NCBI GenBank assembly: GCA_051646105.1
Contig: JBOFCO010000078.1
Coordinates: 1-22,137 of the forward strand
DNA length: 22,137 nucleotides
DNA from: JBOFCO01 sp051646105
Lineage (GTDB): Bacteria > Pseudomonadota > Alphaproteobacteria > Rhodobacterales > Rhodobacteraceae
Direction of reading: 5' to 3'
This document shows positions 14,412 to 22,137 of the stretch, in pieces (the stretch's first letter is position 1; each line of letters starts with the position of its first letter). The notes below the pieces were generated by a model, which saw nothing but the letters and a program-made list of their open reading frames with translations, searched no databases and was not told the origin of the DNA. A program made the position numbers and the translations under genes.

Positions 14412-15292
14412 GTCGGGACAACAGGAATGACATCGACCTGATGGTCACCCGAATGCCCGCCCGCCGACCGGGCGGAACCCCGAACCGGCGACACATCGCC
14501 ATAATCGCGACCGTAGCCCACAACAATATGATCCGGCCCTGCAAAGCAGGCATTGGTCGGATCGTATTCCACCCAGCCCTGTGCCGCACCGCACCACGCC
14601 CGCACCCAGGCGTGCATGGCATCCGCACCCTCCAGCCGCTCCCGGCCCGGCGGCGGCACCGTGCGCAGAAAGCCCGAAACATATCCCGCCGGAATCCCGA
14701 TGCCGCGCAGCCCGGCGATCATCACATGACTGAAGTCCTGACAGACACCGTGCCGATGGCGGAACGCATCCAGCGGCGCCGTCGAAACCGTCGTCGCAGA
14801 TGGATCGAACCGCATGTTCGCATGCAGCGCACGCCCCAGCGCCTCGACCGCTGTCACCGATGTGGATGCAGATCGGGTCACGTCGCGCGCGAAATCCGCG
14901 ACTTCCGGTAGGGCAGCGATACGCGGCGACGGAGGGATGAAATGCACGGGCGACGTCCCCCCCATGTCGCCATGCGCAGCGATCTCCTTTGCAAGCATGT
15001 CCGGTGCCCCTGATCGATCGACCGGTTGCCCGTCCAGCAGCCGCTGGACCCGCGCCGTCATGCGGAAGGTCAACACGTCATGCGGTGTGTCAATTGCGAT
15101 ATGATCCGCTACATTCCCAAAGAAATCCGGTCGCGTTTCCCATTCCGACGGTGCCGGATCGATGGAAAGTTGCGACGCCACGACCCGCTGCACGCCCGGC
15201 AAATCCAGCGGGCGCACACGCAGCACCTGCCGCACCTGTTCCGCCGGGGCGCGGTAGCGGTAGCGGATGCGAAGCGACAGATCGTAAAGCAT
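14408..15292 (-). CDS. Transglutaminase-like family protein (third gene of the amidoligase operon)
   Basis: The 294-residue protein has the N-terminal beta-domain of bacterial transglutaminase-like proteins (YDLSLRIRYRYRAP, VRPLD) and a papain-like core with a complete triad: Cys184 in GVCQDFSH, His227 in AMHAWV and Asp244 in EYDPTN. No signal peptide is visible. The frame extends to 15337, but the ATG at 15292 is preferred: it lies one base after the ATP-grasp/alpha-E stop and gives the usual N-terminus MLYDLSLRI. The fold can hydrolyse or form amide or isopeptide bonds; in this gene set it is thought to act with the amidoligase enzymes, perhaps as a peptidase for their product. It ends tail-to-tail with the LacI gene. 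Predicted cytoplasmic; substrate unknown. Confidence 0.9.
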   Translation of the reverse strand: MLYDLSLRIRYRYRAPAEQVRQVLRVRPLDLPGVQRVVASQLSIDPAPSEWETRPDFFGNVADHIAIDTPHDVLTFRMTARVQRLLDGQPVDRSGAPDMLAKEIAAHGDMGGTSPVHFIPPSPRIAALPEVADFARDVTRSASTSVTAVEALGRALHANMRFDPSATTVSTAPLDAFRHRHGVCQDFSHVMIAGLRGIGIPAGYVSGFLRTVPPPGRERLEGADAMHAWVRAWCGAAQGWVEYDPTNACFAGPDHIVVGYGRDYGDVSPVRGSARSAGGHSGDHQVDVIPVVPT

Positions 15293-15293
15293 G

Positions 15294-17723
15294 TCAGGAC
15301 AGATAGGTTGCGGTGATCTGGTCGGACAATTCGGCAAGCCTTCCGGCCAGTTCGCTCAGCACAGCCGGTTCAAGCGATTCCGGCCTGCGGGTGCCCAGCA
15401 CGGCCTCGGCCAGCAGAAGCTGGCGCTGCGGCCCGGTGGGCGGGCGATGCAGTTCCGCACCGGGAAGAAACCCCAGATGTTCGCGCAGATCGTCAAGCTG
15501 ATACATGACCGATCGCGGGTTCAGCCCGTCAAGCACCAGCAGGTCAATCACCGTCGCCCGGCTTGTCGCCACCTCATACCGGCGGCGGTGGGTAATGACG
15601 CTGTCACCCAGTTCCACCGCCAGATCCAGCGCGCCGTCCGGCCCCCCTTCTGCCGTCAGCGCGGCAAGGATTTCCGCCATGCCCGATGCGCGCTCCAGTG
15701 CACGCCCCACCGACAGAAAGCGCCAACCCGTAAAGCGATACATGTTTTCGTGAATCAACCCGGAAAACCCTGACAGCTTGCGCAGCAGAACGCCCATGGC
15801 GCGGGCGGCGTCATTGCCGGGCTGAAGGGTTCCGTGAAAGCGCCGGGCCGTCTTTGCCAGATCGTTGAGCGCTGCCCAGCCATCGGGGGAAAACCGGTCG
15901 CGCACCTGACCCGCGCTGCGGGTGGCCGATGCCAGCGCCTCCAGCACGCCTTGCGGCATGCCGGGCGCGGGCCGCGCTGCACGGCCGCGCTGGCGAATCA
16001 GTGGATCACCCCCCCTGGCTGTCATCGTCCGGGCAAGCAGGCGAAGCACGGGCGTATCCGGGTTGACCGCCTCCGCCAGCCTGGCATGCCAGGCGCGGGA
16101 CAGGCGCAGGGCCTGTTCGGCACGTTCGACATAGCGGCCCATCCAGTAAAGATTATCGGCAGCCCGTGCAGGCAGCATCCCTGTCGGACGGCGGCGCAGC
16201 GGCGCGCCTTCTCCCGCCAGAAGTGTCTCGGTCGCTACCGGCCCCTCTCCCGCGCGGACCCAGACATCTGCCACTGCACTTCCCCTGCGGATCGCGACCG
16301 CCTGCGTGTCCTCTTCGCGGCCGATGCGGGCAAAACCACCGGGCATCGCCTGCCAGCCCCGGTCGGTACGCGCCAGAAAGACGCGCAAGGTCATCGGGCG
16401 GGGCACCAGCCTGCCCCCGTCCAGCACCGGCGTCGTCGAAAGTGTCACCGCCTCCTGCCCGACAAGGGTGGCGGCCTGTGCCGGATTGGCCAGCGCGGTG
16501 ACATCAACGGGATCTTCATCCGCTTCGCCCGCCAGTCCGGCCCCCAACGCGGCACCGATCCGCAGCGCTGAAAGGTTGTTCCGCACATGGGCAGACGCGC
16601 CGGCATCGCCGCACCACCAGGTCGCGGTATTTGGCAGCAGCAGCGGCGATCCGGTCAACCGTTCGGCCAGACGCGGTAAAAAGGCAAGCATCGCCCGCGC
16701 TTCAACCACCCCGGATCCCAGGGCGTTGACGATGGTCACGTTGCCATCCCTGACCGCACCCACCAGCCCCGGCGTCCCCAGTCGCGAGCTCTCGATCAGT
16801 TCCAGAGGGTCGGTCCACCCCGAATCCAGCCGCCGCCACAGCACGGAGACGGGAGAATTCCCGGCAACTGTACGGACCATGGCATGACCGTCCTCGATCA
16901 CCAGATCGTCGCCTTCGACCAGCATGAATCCCAGATAGCGGGCGATGTAGGAATGTTCGTAATAGGTGTCGTTCATCGGCCCCGGCGTAAGGATGGCGAC
17001 GCGGCCACCCTCTGTTCCGCGCAGGGCCAGCAGCCGTTCCTGAAAGGCCCTGAAAAATCCCGCCAGCCGGTGCACGCGCGCCTCCTCGAAGCGGTCGGGC
17101 CAAATCCGAGTGGTGGCGATGCGGTTTTCCAGCGCAAAACCCGCCCCGGAAGGGGCCTGCGTACGGTCGGCCAGCACCCACCAGTTGCCATCCGGCCCGC
17201 GGCCAAGATCGAAGCCCAGGAAATGCAGGAAATTACCGCCAGCGGGGCGCACACCGACCAGCGGGCGCAGCCATTCGGGATTTGCGGCGATCAGCTCTCC
17301 CGGCAGATACCCCTGTGCGACAAGGCGGTTGTCGCCGTAGAGATCGGCCAAAACCTGTTCCAGAAGATCGGCACGCTGCACCAGACCGGCGACAATGTGC
17401 TGCCATTCGGCCTCGTCGATGATGACCGGCATCGGGCTGAGCGGCCAGTCGCGGGTGCCTCCCTCGCCTTCGGCCCCGTAGTGGCGGAAAAACACGCCTG
17501 CGTCCCGCAGATATTGCTGCCCCCGATCCGTACGCCCCCTGAGTTCGGAAGCCGTCCGCCCGGCGATTTCGCGCAGGAGCGGTTCCCATCCCGGTCGCAG
17601 GTCGCCATGCGGCGCAATCAGTTCATCCGGCACGCCCGGAATCGGCCGATAACCCGAAAGCAGTTCGGCCAGCGCCGCATCGCTGCCCTGCCCTGCCCTG
17701 CCCTGCTCTGCCCGACGCGCCAT
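15294..17723 (-). CDS. Circularly permuted ATP-grasp / alpha-E fusion protein
   Basis: The 809-residue protein joins two families often encoded separately. Residues ~24-480 form a circularly permuted ATP-grasp (DUF404/DUF407 type), with YRPIPGVPDEL at the start, LADRTQAPSGAGFALENR (185-202), LTPGPMND, LVEGDDL and ALGSGVVE (334-341). Residues ~515-809 are the helical alpha-E domain (DUF403), with NLYWMGRYVERAE (524-536) and HENMYRFTGW (658-667). ATP-grasp enzymes activate a carboxylate as an acyl-phosphate and join it to an amine. The role of alpha-E is not established. The ATG at 17723 is the first in frame and has only a weak Shine-Dalgarno, so translation may depend on the upstream gene 17 bases away. 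Codons 4-14 are built from a CCCTG tandem repeat, giving a low-complexity RAEQGRAGQGS start. Confidence 0.92.
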   Translation of the reverse strand: MARRAEQGRAGQGSDAALAELLSGYRPIPGVPDELIAPHGDLRPGWEPLLREIAGRTASELRGRTDRGQQYLRDAGVFFRHYGAEGEGGTRDWPLSPMPVIIDEAEWQHIVAGLVQRADLLEQVLADLYGDNRLVAQGYLPGELIAANPEWLRPLVGVRPAGGNFLHFLGFDLGRGPDGNWWVLADRTQAPSGAGFALENRIATTRIWPDRFEEARVHRLAGFFRAFQERLLALRGTEGGRVAILTPGPMNDTYYEHSYIARYLGFMLVEGDDLVIEDGHAMVRTVAGNSPVSVLWRRLDSGWTDPLELIESSRLGTPGLVGAVRDGNVTIVNALGSGVVEARAMLAFLPRLAERLTGSPLLLPNTATWWCGDAGASAHVRNNLSALRIGAALGAGLAGEADEDPVDVTALANPAQAATLVGQEAVTLSTTPVLDGGRLVPRPMTLRVFLARTDRGWQAMPGGFARIGREEDTQAVAIRRGSAVADVWVRAGEGPVATETLLAGEGAPLRRRPTGMLPARAADNLYWMGRYVERAEQALRLSRAWHARLAEAVNPDTPVLRLLARTMTARGGDPLIRQRGRAARPAPGMPQGVLEALASATRSAGQVRDRFSPDGWAALNDLAKTARRFHGTLQPGNDAARAMGVLLRKLSGFSGLIHENMYRFTGWRFLSVGRALERASGMAEILAALTAEGGPDGALDLAVELGDSVITHRRRYEVATSRATVIDLLVLDGLNPRSVMYQLDDLREHLGFLPGAELHRPPTGPQRQLLLAEAVLGTRRPESLEPAVLSELAGRLAELSDQITATYLS
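17683..17713. repeat. Pentanucleotide tandem repeat (CCCTG) at the start of the ATP-grasp gene
   Basis: Four perfect CCCTG units (17686-17705) are followed by one degenerate unit, CTCTG (17706-17710), with partial units at both ends. The tract lies inside codons 4-14 of the ATP-grasp/alpha-E gene. A five-base unit changes the reading frame if one copy is gained or lost. The copy number is low, so instability is possible but not shown. Confidence 0.8.
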
Positions 17724-17740
17724 CTTTGCCGCACCGCGTT

Positions 17741-20700
17741 CTAACGTGCCACCAGCGGGCCGCGCCGCAGGTCAAGTGTATGGGGAAAGGCCGGATGCGG
17801 GCTTTCGGACGGGGGCGCGTAGCTGCCGGGCCGGTGGCCATGTGGCTCGAACCGCGCAAGACGGCGGGCCTCGGCCTCATTTCCGTTCACCGGAAACGTG
17901 TCATAGCTGCGCCCGCCGGGATGGGCGACGTGATAAGTGCAGCCGCCCAAGGCGCGACCCGTCCAGCGGTCGTAGATGTCAAAGGTCAGCGGCGCATCTA
18001 CGGGCAGAACCGGGTGAAGCGCATTGGCCGGTTGCCAGGCCTTGTAGCGCACCGCGCCGACCGACGTGCCGTTCACCCTGCCCGGCGAAAGCGGCACGAT
18101 ACGGCCATTCGCGGTGACCGTGTAACGCGCCGGATCGGTGGTGGTCAGCTTGACCTGAAGCCGTTCAACCGAACTGTCGGCATAGCGCACCGTGCCGCCG
18201 ATGGCGCCGGTTTCCCCTAAAACATGCCAGGGTTCCAAAGCCTGCCGCAGTTCCAGATGCACGCCGTCTGCGGCCACCTCTCCGCAGAAGGGGAAGCGGA
18301 ATTCGGCCTGTGCCTCGAACCATTCGGACCGCATCGGAAAGCCATGACGCGAAAGATCGTCCAGCACATCCATAAAATCGATCCACAGATATTCCGGCAG
18401 CATGAAACGGTCATGCAGCGCCGTGCCCCAGCGGGCCAGCGCGCCGGTGACAGGGCTGGCCCACATCCGCGCGATCAGCGCCCGGATCAGCAGTTGCTGG
18501 GCCAGCGACATTCGCGCATTTGGCGGCATCTCGAACCCGCGGAATTCGACCAGCCCCAGCCGTCCGGTGGGGCCATCGGGGGAATAAAGCTTGTCGATGC
18601 AGATTTCCGCGCGATGCGTGTTACCGGTGACATCGACCAGCAGGTTCCGCAGCAGCCGGTCCGTCAGCCAAGGCAGCGGCGGTTCCCCCCTGTCAGGCGA
18701 GGGAATCTGCGCCAGCGCGATTTCCAGTTCGTACAGCGCATCATGCCGCGCTTCGTCGATACGCGGGGCCTGCGACGTAGGGCCGATAAATATACCGGAA
18801 AAAAGATAGGACAGCGATGGATGGCGGTTCCAGTGCAGTATCAGGCTGGCCAGCAGATCGGGACGCCTCAGGAACGGGCTGTCGAGGGTTGTCGCGCCGC
18901 CCACAACCACATGATTGCCGCCGCCGGTGCCGGTATGGCGACCATCGATCATGAACTTGTCGGCACCCAGACGACACTGGCGCGCTTCTTCATAAACCGC
19001 CTCGGTGGTGGCCTTGCAATCATCCCAACTGGCAGCAGGATGGATGTTCACCTCGATCACGCCCGGATCGGGGGCAACGCGGATGACGTTAAGGCGCGGA
19101 TCGGACGGCGGGCCATAGCCTTCGATATGCAGTTTCAGGCCAAGGTCGCGCGCGGCAATTTCGGTGGCGGTGAGCAGGTCGAGATAATCCTCGGCGCTCT
19201 CGGTCGGCGGCATGAACACGCAAAGCCGCCCATCGCGCGGTTCCACGCTTAGCGCGGTACGCACACGGCCCTCGGCACCCAGTTCCTGCTCCACCCGCTC
19301 TTGCGCGGCACCGGAATCCGCCGCGAAAGAGGCGACCGCCTGCGGGCTGCCGACCGGGGATGACACGGGCATCGGATCGCCTGCGGGAACGAAGCGCGGC
19401 GCGTCGATGCTGCGCCGCAAGCCCCCGCCACCCTGCCCCGCTGGCGGCAGCGGGCCACGCGGAACGGTGGGATCGACCGGATAGCTGTAGGGGTAGCTGC
19501 CGGCAGGGATGTGCGGCAAGGCGGCCAGCGGCAGCCGAAACCCGACGGGGCTGTCACCCGGCACCAGAAACAGCTTGCCGCGCCGGGTCTGCCACAGTTC
19601 GGAAACCCAGCCCCTGGTCGCGATCCCTTGCCAGCGCTGCACCGGCAAAACATAACCGGATGGCTCGGTCAGGCCCCGATCGAACACCTTGGCAATGCGA
19701 TGACGTGCCTCGGGGTCTTTCAGTTCGGAATTTTCAGGGGAAACGTTCGGCGGCAGGTTAGCCTCTTTCACCAGCCATTCGGCCGGGTCTTCATAGGCGG
19801 GCTGCACATGCGAGGTTTCCACACCAAGCGCCTCGGCTATTGCCTTCAGAAGCGCCGCTGCTTCGCCAACACCTGCCCCCGTCGCCTCGTCCTCGGCCGC
19901 GATCAGACCGGTATCCGACCAGACCGGCACACCATCCGTCCGCCAGTACAGAGAGAAGGTCCAGCGCGGCAGGCTTTCACCCGGATACCACTTGCCCTGA
20001 CCGTAGTGCAGGAATCCGCCCGGCGCGAAACGGTCGCGCAACCGGCGGATCAACTTGTCTGCAAGGTCGCGCTTCGTGGGGCCAACGGCGGCGGTGTTCC
20101 ATTCCTCGGCCTCAAAATCATCGATGGAAACGAATGTCGGCTCGCCCCCCATGGTCAGCCGCACATCGCCCGCCGTCAGCGCCGCGTCGACCTTTTGACC
20201 AAGCGCATCCAGCGCCGCCCAGCTTTCATCCGAAAACGGTTTGGTGATGCGCGGATGTTCGGCCACACGGCGAACCTGCATATCAAAGGCGAAATCGACT
20301 TCGGCGTAACTCGCCATGCCGGAAATCGGGGCGGCATTGCGGTAATGTGGTGTGGCGGCCAGCGGGATATGCGATTCCCCGGTCAACAGTCCCGAAGTCG
20401 GGTCCAGCCCGATCCAGCCCGCGCCGGGCAGGTAAACCTCGCACCAGGCGTGCAGATCGGTGAAATCGACCTCGGTGCCGGAGGGACCATCCAGTGCCTT
20501 CAGGTCCGGCTTCAACTGGATCAGATAGCCCGAGACGAAGCGCGCGGCAAAACCCAGATGCCGAAGCGCCTGGACCAGCAGCCAGCTTGAATCCCGGCAA
20601 CTGCCCTTGCCGCTTGCGAAGGTTTCTTCCGGGGTCTGCACGCCCGGCTCCATCCGGATCACATAGCCGATGTCCTGCGCAACCCGCGCATTCAGACCGA

Positions 20701-21136
20701 CCACGAAATCGACCGTGCGAATGCGGTCGCGCGGAATCGTGTCAAGAAACCCCTGCAACAGCGGCCCCGCCGGTTCCGGCTGCCGGTAGATCGACAGATC
20801 GGGGCGCAGGTCGACTGGATAGTCAAAGGGCCAGTGTTCCGCCGTATCCTCGACGAAGAAATCGAACGGATTATAGACGGCCATGTCGGCGACCAGATCG
20901 ACCTCGATCTTAAGTTCCCGCACGGGTTCGGGGAAGACGAAGCGCGCCAGCCAGTTGCCATAGGGATCTTGCTGGTGATTCACAAAATGCGGCTGCGGGC
21001 TGACTTTCAGGCTGTGGGTAATCACCCGTGTGCGGCTGTGTGGCGCGGGACGCAGCCGGATCACCTGCGGGCCAAGCGTAACCGGCCGGTCATAGCGATA
21101 ATGCGTCAGATGGGTAATGGCGGCCTTGATCGACAT
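17741..21136 (-). CDS. Transglutaminase-DUF2126 fusion (predicted amidoligase)
   Basis: The 1131-residue protein begins with a transglutaminase-like module (about 1-290): an N-terminal beta-domain (THYRYDRPVTLGPQVIRLRP) and the triad Cys180 in GKGSCRDSS, His229 in DLHAWCEV and Asp245 in GLDPTSG. The rest (about 300-1131) is DUF2126, predicted to have a glutamine-synthetase-like fold. Motifs consistent with that are LTMGGEPTF (327-335), GVIEVNIHP (692-700), RHTGTGGGNHVVVGG (733-747) and LVEFRGFEMPP (862-872), which resemble the metal/ATP-binding and arginine/glutamate motifs of that fold. A proline/glycine-rich linker lies around 555-615. The predicted activity is ATP-dependent amide-bond formation, with the transglutaminase-like part able to break or transfer such bonds. 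It is first in a three-gene operon. No signal peptide or membrane segment is visible. The product is unknown. Confidence 0.93.
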   Translation of the reverse strand: MSIKAAITHLTHYRYDRPVTLGPQVIRLRPAPHSRTRVITHSLKVSPQPHFVNHQQDPYGNWLARFVFPEPVRELKIEVDLVADMAVYNPFDFFVEDTAEHWPFDYPVDLRPDLSIYRQPEPAGPLLQGFLDTIPRDRIRTVDFVVGLNARVAQDIGYVIRMEPGVQTPEETFASGKGSCRDSSWLLVQALRHLGFAARFVSGYLIQLKPDLKALDGPSGTEVDFTDLHAWCEVYLPGAGWIGLDPTSGLLTGESHIPLAATPHYRNAAPISGMASYAEVDFAFDMQVRRVAEHPRITKPFSDESWAALDALGQKVDAALTAGDVRLTMGGEPTFVSIDDFEAEEWNTAAVGPTKRDLADKLIRRLRDRFAPGGFLHYGQGKWYPGESLPRWTFSLYWRTDGVPVWSDTGLIAAEDEATGAGVGEAAALLKAIAEALGVETSHVQPAYEDPAEWLVKEANLPPNVSPENSELKDPEARHRIAKVFDRGLTEPSGYVLPVQRWQGIATRGWVSELWQTRRGKLFLVPGDSPVGFRLPLAALPHIPAGSYPYSYPVDPTVPRGPLPPAGQGGGGLRRSIDAPRFVPAGDPMPVSSPVGSPQAVASFAADSGAAQERVEQELGAEGRVRTALSVEPRDGRLCVFMPPTESAEDYLDLLTATEIAARDLGLKLHIEGYGPPSDPRLNVIRVAPDPGVIEVNIHPAASWDDCKATTEAVYEEARQCRLGADKFMIDGRHTGTGGGNHVVVGGATTLDSPFLRRPDLLASLILHWNRHPSLSYLFSGIFIGPTSQAPRIDEARHDALYELEIALAQIPSPDRGEPPLPWLTDRLLRNLLVDVTGNTHRAEICIDKLYSPDGPTGRLGLVEFRGFEMPPNARMSLAQQLLIRALIARMWASPVTGALARWGTALHDRFMLPEYLWIDFMDVLDDLSRHGFPMRSEWFEAQAEFRFPFCGEVAADGVHLELRQALEPWHVLGETGAIGGTVRYADSSVERLQVKLTTTDPARYTVTANGRIVPLSPGRVNGTSVGAVRYKAWQPANALHPVLPVDAPLTFDIYDRWTGRALGGCTYHVAHPGGRSYDTFPVNGNEAEARRLARFEPHGHRPGSYAPPSESPHPAFPHTLDLRRGPLVAR

Positions 21137-21284
21137 GGACTGTCCGTGCTGCGCCCACTAGGGACTCTGACCCGAAAGTTTCACGATTCCAGACCGCTGG
21201 CCATGGCTTTCTGCCCCGCATCGCCGCACATCGCAGCAATTGCACAAGATTTGGGCAGCCCTTCCGACGGCAGATGCGGCAGGA
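21137..21284. other. Intergenic gap upstream of the amidoligase operon
   Basis: These 148 bases separate the acyl-CoA synthetase stop from the DUF2126 start, both on the minus strand. No coding region, strong terminator hairpin or convincing -35/-10 pair is visible. The amidoligase operon promoter, if separate, should lie here. Confidence 0.5.
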
Positions 21285-22137
21285 TCAGTCGGGCAGGTCC
21301 CATGGCTGGACAAACCCGCCAAGACAGGCCCGCAATGCCGCAGCATCCACTGACACCTTGTCTGCTCCGGTGTGGCGCAGCCGGGCGACAAGGCCACGCT
21401 TCTTGTCCTCCACCACCTCGGCCACGCCAAGTGGCAGACCGGCATCCACCAGCGCCGCATCAAAAACACGCTTGATTGCCAGACGGCGCAGATCCGGCTT
21501 GAACACCTTGCCGACAGCGGTCTTGGGAAGTTCCGGCAGGATTTCGATATGTTTGGGCATGGCGGCACGTTCAGTGATCCGTTCTGCTGCAAAGGCAAGC
21601 AGGTCCTCACCCGTCACGCTGGCCCCTTTGACCAGTTCGACATAAGCACAGGGCAGTTCGCCGGAATGCGCGTCGGGCTGGCCGATCGCGCCCACGAAGG
21701 CCACCGCCTCGTGTGCGGCAAGCGCCTCCTCTATGATCGCCGGATCGATGTTGTGGCCACCCCGGATGATAAGATCCTTGGCGCGCCCGGTGATCCACAG
21801 ATAGCCATCGGCGTCCAGACGGCCCAGATCGCCCGTGCGCAGGTAGCGCCCCTCGGCAAAGAGGTTCTTGTTCTTGTCGACCTCGGTATAGGTAGACCCC
21901 TCGAACACACCGGGGTTGGCCACGCAAATCTCGCCAACCTCATCCACTGCACACTCCTTTGTCACCGCCCCCGCGCCATCGGTGTGCAGGATGCGGACAT
22001 GGCTGTAGGGAAACGGCAAACCGACGGAGCCGATCTTCTTGTGACCCTCTGGCGGATTGCAGGCCACCAGGCAGGTGCATTCCGTAAGGCCGTAACCTTC
22101 GATGATCTGCACACCAGTCACCGACTCGAACCTTTTG
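21285..22137 (-). CDS. Acyl-CoA synthetase / AMP-dependent ligase, C-terminal part (5' end outside window)
   Basis: The reading frame is open to the right edge, so only the last ~284 residues are seen; the in-frame GTG at 22121 is internal. The fragment holds GYGLTECT (adenylate-binding motif A5), GRYLRTGDLGRLDADGYLWITGRAKD as consecutive conserved pieces of the A7/A8 hinge region, IRGGHNIDPAIIEE, and the C-terminal PKTAVGKVFKPDLRR with the catalytic lysine of the ANL superfamily. It activates a carboxylic acid (probably a fatty or related acid) as an acyl-adenylate and transfers it to coenzyme A. A 148-base gap separates it from the amidoligase operon, so a functional link is not indicated. 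Confidence 0.9.
   Translation of the reverse strand, partial: KRFESVTGVQIIEGYGLTECTCLVACNPPEGHKKIGSVGLPFPYSHVRILHTDGAGAVTKECAVDEVGEICVANPGVFEGSTYTEVDKNKNLFAEGRYLRTGDLGRLDADGYLWITGRAKDLIIRGGHNIDPAIIEEALAAHEAVAFVGAIGQPDAHSGELPCAYVELVKGASVTGEDLLAFAAERITERAAMPKHIEILPELPKTAVGKVFKPDLRRLAIKRVFDAALVDAGLPLGVAEVVEDKKRGLVARLRHTGADKVSVDAAALRACLGGFVQPWDLPD

Noticed and set aside
15293..15337. Extended N-terminus for the 294-residue transglutaminase-like protein
   Set aside because: It overlaps the previous gene and adds a proline-rich stretch unlike the family start. The ATG at 15292 directly follows the upstream stop.
1..22137. CRISPR arrays, tRNA or rRNA genes, insertion sequences, prophage or toxin-antitoxin genes
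   Set aside because: No spaced direct repeats, cloverleaf-like sequences, transposase or integrase motifs, or terminal inverted repeats were seen. Coding density and composition look even throughout.

Overview
This window comes from the chromosome or a large replicon of a GC-rich alphaproteobacterium, most likely a member of the Rhodobacteraceae. That placement is an inference from gene content, codon choice and the presence of the transglutaminase/DUF2126/ATP-grasp/alpha-E gene set; no rRNA or other taxonomic marker is present. Genes are packed tightly, with 1-4 base gaps or overlapping stop/start codons, and no mobile element, tRNA or CRISPR array is visible.

Region 1 (1-14411) is a sugar-oligomer uptake and catabolism locus. 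Ten genes run leftward on the minus strand from a single regulated promoter near 13200: a periplasmic solute-binding protein, two CUT1-type permeases, the ATPase, a GH2 beta-mannosidase-like enzyme, a xylose-isomerase-like TIM barrel enzyme, a Gfo/Idh/MocA dehydrogenase, an aldo/keto reductase of the YghZ type, a GH43 beta-xylosidase, and a cytoplasmic beta-propeller protein. A divergent LacI-type regulator (13338-14411, plus strand) faces this operon across a 178-base gap that holds a large inverted repeat made of two LacI-like half-operators. A ROK-family regulator (left edge, plus strand) converges on the far end. The glycosidases have no signal peptides, so the picture is import of short beta-linked oligosaccharides or glycosides, followed by cytoplasmic hydrolysis and redox or isomerase steps. 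A perfect intrinsic-terminator-like hairpin lies inside the operon, and a stem-loop follows the binding-protein gene; both may set unequal expression along the transcript.

Region 2 (14408-21136) is a three-gene minus-strand operon: a TG-DUF2126 fusion (transglutaminase-like plus predicted glutamine-synthetase-fold amidoligase, 1131 aa), a circularly permuted ATP-grasp fused to an alpha-E domain (809 aa), and a second transglutaminase-like protein (294 aa). This set was recognised computationally as a likely peptide or isopeptide bond-making and bond-breaking system. I am not aware of a demonstrated substrate or product, so it is the strongest candidate here for an undescribed system. The proteasome-like peptidase often found with it is not in this window.

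Region 3 (21285-22137) is the 3' part of an acyl-CoA synthetase gene running off the right edge.

The most striking single-residue observation is in the aldo/keto reductase: the catalytic tyrosine position is serine (TCC), while the Asp, Lys and His of the tetrad are kept.
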